64,000 nt of DNA from Xanthomonas sp. Leaf148 (GTDB lineage: Bacteria; Pseudomonadota; Gammaproteobacteria; Xanthomonadales; Xanthomonadaceae): contig NZ_LMOP01000010.1 in NCBI RefSeq assembly GCF_001423585.1, positions 315,027 to 379,026 of the forward strand. The letters run 5' to 3'. The notes under the pieces are model-generated. The model had not been told where the DNA came from. It did not search any database and was given only the letters and a program-made list of their open reading frames with translations. The translations under genes and the position numbers were made by a program. Positions 56,564 to 64,000 of the stretch are shown piece after piece (the first letter of the stretch is position 1; every line of letters starts with the position of its first letter).

Positions 56564-58420
56564 ATGAGCCAGCCTGCGCATTCCAGTGAACTGATCAACG
56601 TGGTGGCTCTGCTGGGCGCTGCGGTGGTTGCGATCCCATTGTTTCGACGGCTGGGCCTGGGCTCGGTGCTCGGCTACCTGGCAGCAGGGCTGGCGATCGG
56701 GCCATTCGGACTGGGCCTGTTCGACGACCCGCAAGCGATCCTGCATGTCGCCGAATTGGGCGTGGTGATGTTCCTGTTCGTGATCGGCCTGGAGATGCGG
56801 CCTTCGCATCTGTGGAGCCTGCGCAAGGAAATCTTTGGCCTGGGCACCGTGCAGATCTGCGTGTGCGCACTGGTGCTGACCGGGATCGGCATGTTGCTGG
56901 GCTTTGCGCCACCGGTGGCCTTCGTGGCTGCGTCCGGTTTCGTGCTGACCTCGACCGCGGTGGTGATGCAGTTGCTGGCCGAGCGTGGCGATGTGGCCTT
57001 GCCCTCGGGGCAGAAGATCGTCGCGATCCTGTTGTTCGAGGATCTGCTGATCGTCCCGTTGCTGGCGATCGTGGCCTGGATGGGTTCCAGTGGCGATCCG
57101 CAGGCCGCGTCGCAGCGCTGGCATGACGTCGGGATCGGCCTGGCCTGCATCGTCGGCCTGCTGGTGGCCGGGCGCTGGTTGCTCAATCCTCTTTTCCGGA
57201 TTCTTGCTGCGTCCAAGGCGCGTGAAGTGATGACGGCGGCAGCGCTGTTGGTGGTGTTGGGCGCCGCACTGCTGATGCAGGTGGGCGGGCTATCGATGGC
57301 GATGGGGGCGTTCCTGGCCGGGGTGCTGCTGTCCGAATCCACCTTCCGGCATCAGATCGAAGCCGATATCGAGCCGTTCCGCGGCATCTTGCTGGGCTTG
57401 TTCTTCCTGGGCGTAGGCATGAGCCTGGACTTGCGCGTGGTTGCGGCCGACTGGCGGCTCATCCTTGTCGGCGTGTTGGCGTTGATGGTGGGCAAAGCGG
57501 TGTGTATCTATGCGGTGGCGCGGCTGATGCGCAGCGATCATCGTCAGGCACTGGACCGCGGTGTGCTGATGGCGCAGGGCGGCGAGTTCGCCTTCGTGCT
57601 GTTTGCGGCGGCCGCGGCATCGGGCGTGATCGATGCGCAGATCAATGCCACCCTCACCGCCATTGTGGTCCTGTCGATGGCGCTGACGCCGTTGTTCGTG
57701 CTGTTGCAGCGACGATTGACCCCGCCGGCAGCGATATCGCTGGACGGTGTGGAAGCCGCCAACGGTCAGACCGGCAGCGTGCTGGTGATCGGCTTCGGAC
57801 GCTTCGGCCAAGTGGCCAGCCAATCGCTGCTGGCGCGCGACGTGGACGTGACCATCATCGATAACGACATCGAGATGATCCAGAGCGCGGAAGAGTTCGG
57901 TTTCAAGATCTATTACGGCGACGGGACCCGGCTGGACGTGTTGCATGCTTCCGGTGCGCATACTGCGCAGGCGATCGCGGTGTGCATCGACAATCGCGAG
58001 GCAGCCAACCGCATCGTCGAGCTGGCGACGCGCGAGTTCCCGCATGCGCGCCTGCTGGTGCGCTCGTTCGATCGTGAGCATTCGCTGCAGCTGATCGCCG
58101 CCGGTGTGGATTACCAGATTCGCGAAACCTTCGAGTCGGCGGTGACCTTCGGCCAGATGGCGCTGGTCGAGCTGGGTGTGGACGAGGATGAGGCCGACAT
58201 GATCGCCCGCGAGATCCGCCGCCGCGATGCGGAGCGGCTGGAGCTGGAAATCGCTGCGGGGAATGTGCGTGCCGGGGCAGGGTTGATGTTCGGCAACATC
58301 ACGCCGACGGTGCCCAAGCCCACGCCATTTACGCCGCCGCGCCGAGAGAGCCGGTCGCTTAACCGCGATGCGTTGGCGCAAGCGGGTGAAGAGGCTGCGG
58401 CAGAGACCAAGAACGGCTGA
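56564..58420 (+). CDS. Monovalent cation:proton antiporter (CPA2, KefB/KefC type)
   Basis: A 618-residue protein. Residues 1-385 form the CPA2 exchanger with about 12 helices (LGYLAAGLAIGPFGLGLFDD, LFFLGVGMSLD, GGEFAFVLFAAAAASG). Residues about 405-530 form an RCK/TrkA-N domain with the dinucleotide-binding VLVIGFGRFGQVASQSLLAR. The C-terminal 80 residues are hydrophilic. Such proteins exchange potassium for protons, in KefB/C gated by glutathione adducts. No KefF/G partner is adjacent, so glutathione control is uncertain. Confidence 0.92.
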   Translation: MSQPAHSSELINVVALLGAAVVAIPLFRRLGLGSVLGYLAAGLAIGPFGLGLFDDPQAILHVAELGVVMFLFVIGLEMRPSHLWSLRKEIFGLGTVQICVCALVLTGIGMLLGFAPPVAFVAASGFVLTSTAVVMQLLAERGDVALPSGQKIVAILLFEDLLIVPLLAIVAWMGSSGDPQAASQRWHDVGIGLACIVGLLVAGRWLLNPLFRILAASKAREVMTAAALLVVLGAALLMQVGGLSMAMGAFLAGVLLSESTFRHQIEADIEPFRGILLGLFFLGVGMSLDLRVVAADWRLILVGVLALMVGKAVCIYAVARLMRSDHRQALDRGVLMAQGGEFAFVLFAAAAASGVIDAQINATLTAIVVLSMALTPLFVLLQRRLTPPAAISLDGVEAANGQTGSVLVIGFGRFGQVASQSLLARDVDVTIIDNDIEMIQSAEEFGFKIYYGDGTRLDVLHASGAHTAQAIAVCIDNREAANRIVELATREFPHARLLVRSFDREHSLQLIAAGVDYQIRETFESAVTFGQMALVELGVDEDEADMIAREIRRRDAERLELEIAAGNVRAGAGLMFGNITPTVPKPTPFTPPRRESRSLNRDALAQAGEEAAAETKNG

Positions 58421-59559
58421 CAACACGTCGTGATCGTCAGGTGGGCGAGGGGGCTGCGCAGGAACCCAATGTGCGGGTGCGTGCAGCTGGCTTGCGGCAG
58501 TGCAGTCTTTTGGCTCCTGTTGCCGTCAGCTGGGTGCTCAGGTCGCGTCGTCGAGCGCGCGATGCCCTCACCGCTTGCGGGACACGCTGTGAATCCATCC
58601 ATGGACGCTCCGTGGCGGCATCCATGCCGCCACAGGGTCCCGCAAGCGGCGAGGGCATCGCGCCAGGACGTTGGTCGGTGACCAGGTAAACAGCTGGCCT
58701 TACTGCACTTCCACTTGGCGATAAAGGGCCAGCAACTAAACGGTGGAGCTCGTGCCTTGCTTGCAACGGTGCACACCGACCATCTCGATTGGCCCTTGTC
58801 TGCCTGGCGGCGCGGGACCTTATGCGGCATGGATGCCGCATAGCCAGGACGTTGGTCGGTGACCAAGTAAACAGCTGGCTGTACTGCACTTCACTTTCGT
58901 TGCGAAGTCGCTCGGTATTGCGACGCCGCGGTTTGCGTGGCGGACGCGGTGGCCTTCGCGCGCGTAGCGGATCGCCAGCGCCAGGTTCTGCGCCATCGGC
59001 TTGCGCCCGAAGCGCTCATGCAGCGCGAACCAGCCATCCACTGCGCCCGGTACCGACACCGGCAGCGGCCCGGTCGGCGGAATGTCTTTCAGCCCGCGCC
59101 GCTGATAAAAGGTCAGCAACTAAACGGCGGGACTGGTGCCTTGCTTGCAACCATGCACACCGACCCTCTCGACTGGCCCTTGTTCGCCTGGCGGCGCGGG
59201 ACCTTATGCGGCATGCATGCCGCATAGGAGCCCCCATGGACGGATTCACGGCGTGTCCCGCGGGGGGGAGGCGGGCAAGAGCCCTGCAGCCAGGGCGCAG
59301 ATCATGCGCTCTGCATTAGATCTATCCACTGCGTTCAACCCTCCCACGCACCCAAACTTTTCGAGTCTTGAGGCTATCAACAAGACATCGCTAGCAATAA
59401 GTACCTAGGTGGAAGCGATGCACGCAACACCAGCGTGGATTCGTGCCACAGCCGCGAACCGCATCGAGGAGTAGCGATGCTCATTGGATGGCCACGCAGA
59501 TGCCAGCTAGGCAAAGTGGACGCACAGCAATCGCAACAGCCGCGCGTCCTGACCAACGA
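58421..59559. repeat. Repeat-rich intergenic region with mosaic palindromic units
   Basis: An alpha-like palindrome has a nearly perfect 27-base inverted repeat (58557-58583 and 58637-58663, GCGCGATGCCCTCACCGCTT...) around GGCGGCATCCATGCCGCC. The segment CCAGGACGTTGGTCGGTGAC to TGCACTTC occurs at about 58662 and again at about 58845. A unit from GGTCAGCAACTAAACGG to the palindrome ATGCGGCATGCATGCCGCAT occurs at 58731-58843 and 59112-59226. A gene scrap lies between. From 59300 to 59559 the DNA is less GC-rich and I recognise nothing in it. Confidence 0.7.
58904..59104 (-). pseudogene. Remnant of a gamma-glutamyltransferase (ggt) gene
   Basis: The minus-strand translation RRGLKDIPPTGPLPVSVPGA followed by VDGWFALHERFGRKPMAQNL and ALAIRYAREGH matches the internal part of gamma-glutamyltranspeptidases (the pre-GxxPxxxPG segment of the large subunit). 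Only about 65 codons remain, with neither start nor catalytic threonine. Repeat units abut both ends, as if the fragment were inserted in, or left behind by, recombination between repeats. It cannot encode a functional enzyme. Confidence 0.75.
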
Positions 59560-59880
59560 TCAGCCGTGTTTGCGCTGGGCCGCAGCGAATGCTTCGAGTT
59601 GTTCGGGAGTCGCGTCTTTCTGATGTTGCTGCTTCCACTGCGCGAACGGCATGCCGTAGACCGCTTCGCGTGCCTGGTCCTTGCTCATCGGCTGACCCTG
59701 CGCCTCGGCCGCTTCGCGGTACCAGTCGCCCAGACAGTTGCGGCAGAAGCCGGCCAGGATCATCAGGTCGATGTTCTGCACATCGGTGCGCTCCTGATTG
59801 AGATGCTGCAGCAGGCGGCGGAATGCGGCCGCTTCGATGGCGGTGGTGGTCGAATCGGTGTGCGGGGTGGTGTCGGTCAT
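59560..59880 (-). CDS. DUF1244 protein
   Basis: A 106-residue, soluble, mostly helical protein. The DUF1244 core is AAAFRRLLQHLNQERTDVQN, then LMILAGFCRNCLGDWYREAA and MPFAQWKQQHQKDAT, with CxxC in FCRNC. The function is unknown. It is divergent from folD, with 49 bases between start codons. Confidence 0.9.
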   Translation of the reverse strand: MTDTTPHTDSTTTAIEAAAFRRLLQHLNQERTDVQNIDLMILAGFCRNCLGDWYREAAEAQGQPMSKDQAREAVYGMPFAQWKQQHQKDATPEQLEAFAAAQRKHG

Positions 59881-59929
59881 GACGGAATCGGGGACAATAG
59901 ACGGCCTTCGACTCTACACCTGACGCCCC

Positions 59930-60814
59930 ATGACCGCTTCCGCGCCAGCTGCCTCCGCTCCGGCCCGCCTTCTCGATGGTCGCCGCATTGCCGAGGACCT
60001 GCTCGACGGGCTGAAGTTGCGCGTTGATGCGCGCGTGGCTGCGGGCAAGGCGCGGCCCGGGTTGGCGGTGGTGCTGGTCGGCGGCGACCCGGCATCTTCG
60101 GTGTATGTGCGCAACAAGCGACGCGCGGCGGAAAAAGTGGGTATCGAAGCGTTCGATTACGACCTGCCGCACGGCACCAGCGAGGCCGAGTTGGCGGCGT
60201 TGATCGATGAGCTCAACACCGATCCCAAGATCCACGGCATCCTGATCCAGCTGCCGCTGCCGGGGATTCCCGATGCCAACCGGCTGATCCAGCGCATCGA
60301 TCCGCGCAAGGATGTGGATGGCTTCCATCCGCAAAATGTGGGGCATCTGGCACTGCGCGAATTTGGCCTGCGCCCGTGCACGCCGCGCGGCATCGTGACC
60401 TTGCTCGGGCATACCGATCAACCGGTGCGCGGGCGCAACGCCACGATTGTGGGTGTGAGCAATCACGTCGGCCGGCCGATGGGGTTGGAACTGTTGATCG
60501 CCGGTTGCACGGTCACCAGCTGCCACAAGTTCACCCCGGCCGATGTGCTGGAGGCCAGCGTGCGCAATGCCGACATCCTGGTGGTGGCGGTGGGCCGCCC
60601 CGGGCTGATTCCCGGCGAATGGGTCAAGCCAGGCGCAGTGGTGATCGATGTGGGCATCAACCGGCTGGAAGACGGACGCCTGGTGGGCGATGTCGGCTTC
60701 GATGCCGCCGTACAGCGCGCAGCCTGGATCACGCCGGTGCCGGGCGGGGTAGGGCCAATGACCGTGGCCACGCTGATGCAGAACACCCTGGAAGCCGCCG
60801 ACGCCGCTGGTTGA
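59930..60814 (+). CDS. folD: Bifunctional methylenetetrahydrofolate dehydrogenase/methenyltetrahydrofolate cyclohydrolase
   Basis: A 294-residue enzyme of one-carbon metabolism that interconverts 5,10-methylene-, methenyl- and 10-formyl-tetrahydrofolate with NADP. Visible motifs are [20 protein letters not shown] with the catalytic Lys-containing region, [28 protein letters not shown] and [20 protein letters not shown]. It supplies formyl groups to purine synthesis, in keeping with guaB and guaA downstream. Confidence 0.96.
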   Translation: MTASAPAASAPARLLDGRRIAEDLLDGLKLRVDARVAAGKARPGLAVVLVGGDPASSVYVRNKRRAAEKVGIEAFDYDLPHGTSEAELAALIDELNTDPKIHGILIQLPLPGIPDANRLIQRIDPRKDVDGFHPQNVGHLALREFGLRPCTPRGIVTLLGHTDQPVRGRNATIVGVSNHVGRPMGLELLIAGCTVTSCHKFTPADVLEASVRNADILVVAVGRPGLIPGEWVKPGAVVIDVGINRLEDGRLVGDVGFDAAVQRAAWITPVPGGVGPMTVATLMQNTLEAADAAG

Positions 60815-60906
60815 GCGATCGGTGTAACGCAGCATTGCGGCTGCGTGGTGTCTTCGTGAAGGCTTTCAGGGTAAAATGCCGCGCTTCCCCAAACTCGGGT
60901 CCGCCG

Positions 60907-62364
60907 ATGCTCCGCATCCAGGCTGAAGCTCTCACCTACGACGACGTCTCGCTCGTCCCCGCTCATTCGATCGTCCTGCCCAAGGATGTCAGCCTGGAAA
61001 CCCGGCTGACCCGCGATCTGCGTCTGAAGCTGCCGATCCTGTCGGCCGCGATGGACACGGTGACCGAGCACCGCCTGGCGGTGGCCATGGCACAGCTTGG
61101 CGGGATCGGCATCATCCACAAGAACCTGACCCCTGCCCAGCAGGCGGCCGAAGTGGCCAAGGTCAAGAAGTTCGAGTCCGGCGTGATCACCGAGCCGTTT
61201 ACGGTGAGCCCGGACACCACGATCGGCGAAGTGATCGCGCTGACGCGTGCGCGCAACATCTCCGGCGTGCCGGTGGTGGACGGCAGCGAACTGGTCGGCA
61301 TCGTCACCAGCCGCGACATGCGTTTCGAAAAGAAGCTCGACGATCCGGTCCGCCACATCATGACCAAGAAGGATCGCCTGATCACCGTGCGCGAAGGCGC
61401 CAGCGATGAGGAAGTGCTTGAGCTGCTGCATCGCAACCGTATCGAAAAAATCCTGGTGGTCAACGACAGCTTCGAGCTGCGCGGCCTGATCACGGTCAAG
61501 GACATCCAGAAGAAGACCGACAACCCCAACGCCGCCAAGGATTCGTCCACGCGGCTGTTGGTCGGTGCGGCAGTCGGTGTGGGCGGCGATACCGAACAGC
61601 GTATCGAACTGCTCGCTGCTGCCGGCGTTGACGTGGTCATCGTCGATACCGCGCACGGCCATTCGCAGGGCGTGATCGATCGTGTGGCTTGGGTCAAGAA
61701 GACTTATCCGCACCTGCAGGTGATCGGCGGCAACATCGTCACCGGCGATGCAGCGCTGGCGCTGATGGATGCCGGCGCCGATGCGGTCAAGGTTGGCGTA
61801 GGTCCGGGTTCTATCTGCACCACACGCGTGGTTGCAGGTGTGGGCGTGCCGCAGATCACCGCGGTGGACATGGTCGCCGAAGCCTTGCAGGACCGCATCC
61901 CTTTGATCGCTGATGGCGGCATCCGCTACTCTGGCGATATCGGCAAGGCGCTGGTGGCGGGTGCGTCCACGGTGATGGTCGGCGGTCTGCTGGCCGGTAC
62001 CGAAGAAGCGCCTGGCGAAGTCGAGTTGTTCCAGGGCCGCAGCTACAAGAGCTACCGCGGCATGGGCAGCCTGGGCGCGATGGAGAAGGGGTCCAAGGAC
62101 CGCTATTTCCAGGATTCCAGCGACGCCGACAAGCTGGTGCCGGAGGGCATCGAAGGCCGTGTGCCGTATCGCGGCTCGGTCGGCGGCATCATTCATCAGC
62201 TCATCGGTGGCCTGCGCGCGACCATGGGCTATGTGGGCTGCGCCACGATCGAAGACATGCGCACCAAGCCGAAGTTCGTCAAGATCACCGGCGCCGGCCA
62301 GCGCGAAAGCCACGTCCATGACGTGCAGATCACCAAGGAACCGCCGAACTATCGGGCGGGGTAA
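60907..62364 (+). CDS. guaB: Inosine-5'-monophosphate dehydrogenase
   Basis: A 485-residue TIM-barrel enzyme that oxidises IMP to XMP, committing purines to GMP. The catalytic Cys is in [15 protein letters not shown]. Two CBS domains are inserted at about residues 95-205, the flap has [10 protein letters not shown], and the N terminus is [16 protein letters not shown] 60907 fits the conserved start; the frame extends far upstream through folD but that part is out of family. AATTCG and a small membrane-protein gene separate it from guaA. Confidence 0.97.
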   Translation: MLRIQAEALTYDDVSLVPAHSIVLPKDVSLETRLTRDLRLKLPILSAAMDTVTEHRLAVAMAQLGGIGIIHKNLTPAQQAAEVAKVKKFESGVITEPFTVSPDTTIGEVIALTRARNISGVPVVDGSELVGIVTSRDMRFEKKLDDPVRHIMTKKDRLITVREGASDEEVLELLHRNRIEKILVVNDSFELRGLITVKDIQKKTDNPNAAKDSSTRLLVGAAVGVGGDTEQRIELLAAAGVDVVIVDTAHGHSQGVIDRVAWVKKTYPHLQVIGGNIVTGDAALALMDAGADAVKVGVGPGSICTTRVVAGVGVPQITAVDMVAEALQDRIPLIADGGIRYSGDIGKALVAGASTVMVGGLLAGTEEAPGEVELFQGRSYKSYRGMGSLGAMEKGSKDRYFQDSSDADKLVPEGIEGRVPYRGSVGGIIHQLIGGLRATMGYVGCATIEDMRTKPKFVKITGAGQRESHVHDVQITKEPPNYRAG

Positions 62365-62369
62365 TTCGA

Positions 62370-62729
62370 ATGTGGAAGGCATCGCTCGCCTATCTTGCGG
62401 TCATCTCGGCAATGACCGTGGTGGCGCTGGGATTGCTGGCGGTGTCTTCAGTGTTGTATCGCTGGACGTTCTTCGCGTTGATGTATCTGTTGGTGGCATC
62501 GGCCCCGGTGCTGTTGGCATTTGGCGCCACCGTACACCTGCAGCGCGTGGTGGTGCGCGTCGCGTCGGCAACACTGCTGGCCAGTGCGCTCTACGGCTTG
62601 CTCTACCTGCTGATGGGCACGCTTTTGTTGTGGCCGGGAGTGCTCTGCGCTCCGCTGCTTATTCTTTTCCTGGAGTGGCGCCGAGCGCGCCGCCTTCGCC
62701 CTGCGAGTAACGATGTCCAGCCTGCATAA
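62370..62729 (+). CDS. Small membrane protein, unknown function
   Basis: A 119-residue protein with about four hydrophobic segments (residues 5-28, 32-52, 62-80, 82-102) and a basic C terminus [10 protein letters not shown] do not recognise the family. The start lies five bases after the guaB stop and its end overlaps guaA by 17 bases, so it is embedded in the guaBA operon; the overlap and spacing favour a real gene. Confidence 0.7.
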   Translation: MWKASLAYLAVISAMTVVALGLLAVSSVLYRWTFFALMYLLVASAPVLLAFGATVHLQRVVVRVASATLLASALYGLLYLLMGTLLLWPGVLCAPLLILFLEWRRARRLRPASNDVQPA

Positions 62730-64000
62730 CGACAAGATCCTCATCCTCGATTTCGGCGCGCAGTACACGCAGTTGATCGCGCGGCGCATCCGCGAAATCG
62801 GCGTGTACTGCGAGATATGGGCCTGGGATCATGATCCGTCCGAGATTGCCGGGTTTGGGGCCAAGGGCATCATTCTGTCCGGTGGCCCGGAATCGACCAC
62901 CTTGCCGGGGGCGCCGGTCGCGCCGCAGGAAGTGTTCGACAGCGGCTTGCCGGTGTTCGGTATCTGCTACGGCATGCAGACGTTGGCTGCGCAGCTGGGC
63001 GGCGCCACCGAAGCGGCCGACCAGCGCGAATTCGGCCATGCCGAGGTGGATGTCGTCGCGGCCGATGCGTTGTTTTCCGGCCTGACCGACCATGCCGGCG
63101 CCTCGCGTTTGAACGTGTGGATGAGCCACGGCGATCACGTGTCGCAGGTGCCGCCGGGCTTCACCATTACTGCCGTGACCGACCGCATTCCGGTGGCGGC
63201 GATGTCCAACGAGGACAAGCGCTGGTACGGCGTGCAGTTCCATCCGGAAGTGACGCACACGCTGCAGGGCCAGACCTTGCTGCGCCGCTTTGTGGTCGAT
63301 GTCTGCGGCTGCCAGACCCTGTGGACGGCAGCCAACATCATCGACGACCAGATTGCGCGCGTGCGCGAACAGGTGGGCGATGACGAAGTAATTCTCGGCT
63401 TGTCCGGCGGTGTGGATTCGTCGGTGGTCGCGGCGCTGTTGCACAAGGCGATCGGCGACAAGCTGACCTGCGTGTTCGTCGATACCGGCCTGCTGCGTTG
63501 GCAGGAAGGCGACCAGGTGATGGCGATGTTTGCCGAGCACATGGGCGTCAAGGTGATCCGCGTCAACGCGGCGGACCGCTATTTCGCCAAGCTCGAAGGC
63601 GTGAGCGACCCGGAGGCCAAGCGCAAGATTATCGGCAACCTGTTCGTGGATATCTTCGACGAAGAATCCAACAAGCTGGCCAATGCTAAGTGGTTGGCGC
63701 AGGGCACGATCTATCCGGACGTGATCGAGTCGGCCGGCAGCAAGACCGGCAAGGCGCACGTGATCAAGAGCCACCACAATGTGGGCGGCCTGCCGGAACA
63801 CATGAAGCTGGGCCTGGTCGAACCGCTGCGCGAACTGTTCAAGGACGAAGTGCGTCGCCTCGGCGTGGAACTCGGCTTGCCGCGCAGCATGGTCTATCGC
63901 CATCCGTTCCCGGGCCCGGGCCTGGGCGTGCGCATCCTGGGCGAAGTGAAGCGCGAATACGCCGAACTGTTGGCCAAGGCCGATGCGATCTTCATCGACG
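62713..64000 (+). CDS. guaA: GMP synthase (glutamine-hydrolysing), 3' end beyond window
   Basis: The first 429 residues are present. The glutaminase domain has the nucleophile in [15 protein letters not shown] and the His/Glu pair in [10 protein letters not shown]. The ATP pyrophosphatase domain has the P-loop [19 protein letters not shown], and the XMP-binding C-terminal part starts with [14 protein letters not shown]. It aminates XMP to GMP. The start [20 protein letters not shown] at 62713 overlaps the small membrane-protein gene. Confidence 0.96.
   Translation, partial: MSSLHNDKILILDFGAQYTQLIARRIREIGVYCEIWAWDHDPSEIAGFGAKGIILSGGPESTTLPGAPVAPQEVFDSGLPVFGICYGMQTLAAQLGGATEAADQREFGHAEVDVVAADALFSGLTDHAGASRLNVWMSHGDHVSQVPPGFTITAVTDRIPVAAMSNEDKRWYGVQFHPEVTHTLQGQTLLRRFVVDVCGCQTLWTAANIIDDQIARVREQVGDDEVILGLSGGVDSSVVAALLHKAIGDKLTCVFVDTGLLRWQEGDQVMAMFAEHMGVKVIRVNAADRYFAKLEGVSDPEAKRKIIGNLFVDIFDEESNKLANAKWLAQGTIYPDVIESAGSKTGKAHVIKSHHNVGGLPEHMKLGLVEPLRELFKDEVRRLGVELGLPRSMVYRHPFPGPGLGVRILGEVKREYAELLAKADAIFID

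Noticed and set aside
58421..59559. Insertion sequence remnant
   Set aside because: No transposase fragment or defined target duplication can be seen; the only recognisable coding scrap is from ggt.

Overview
The window is chromosomal DNA of a Xanthomonas species (Gammaproteobacteria, Lysobacterales). This rests on high GC, near-exact family features such as a 637-residue alpha-amino-acid ester hydrolase with all its catalytic residues in register, an Oar-like TonB-dependent receptor, a plant-type glutaminyl cyclase, and intergenic spaces filled with the palindromic and mosaic repeats usual in xanthomonads. Coding density is high and no phage, plasmid or complete insertion sequence is present. 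The first gene (proA) and the last (guaA) are cut by the window ends.

Layout. 1-4.1 kb: proA tail, secreted ester hydrolase, convergent MFS exporter, tRNA-Pro. 4.1-10.8 kb: cytochrome bd oxidase (cydA-cydB-cydX, minus) divergent from its assembly ABC exporter (cydDC, plus), with a perfect FNR-type box between them. 10.9-13.4 kb: DUF1294 protein, a MetX-type acyltransferase, and about 1 kb of mosaic intergenic repeats. 13.4-20.5 kb: a complete cytochrome c maturation set, ccmABCDE and ccmFGHI, on the minus strand. 20.7-22.9 kb: methionine aminotransferase and omega-amidase. 23-29.3 kb: glutaminyl cyclase, an unknown secreted protein, rluB-scpB-scpA, then yciI-bolA.

The most interesting region is 29.5-42.7 kb. 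It holds a LacI repressor with two mutually inverted copies of one 14-base operator in front of it, a large TonB-dependent receptor, a lipoprotein related to endo-beta-1,2-glucanases (GH144/PF10091), a sugar ABC importer (binding protein and two permeases, no ATPase), a 1052-residue modular secreted protein with glycoside-hydrolase-like sequence, and a secreted EEP-fold hydrolase. From the GH144-like gene on, the genes overlap or nearly touch. I read this as an outer-membrane-to-cytoplasm glycan scavenging system, possibly for beta-1,2-glucan or osmoregulated periplasmic glucan; the substrate is inference.

42.8-47.5 kb: TraB-like membrane protein, GNAT acetyltransferase, the agmatine-to-putrescine pair aguB/aguA, a small secreted protein, and rpmJ. 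47.7-52.2 kb: cmk-rpsA-ihfB-lapA-lapB, the conserved proteobacterial order. 52.6-58.4 kb: surface polysaccharide genes (polyprenyl-phosphate sugar-phosphate transferase, nucleotide-sugar dehydratase, galU) and a Kef-type antiporter. 58.4-59.6 kb: repeats enclosing a gamma-glutamyltransferase gene scrap. 59.6-64 kb: DUF1244 protein, folD, guaB, a small membrane protein and guaA.
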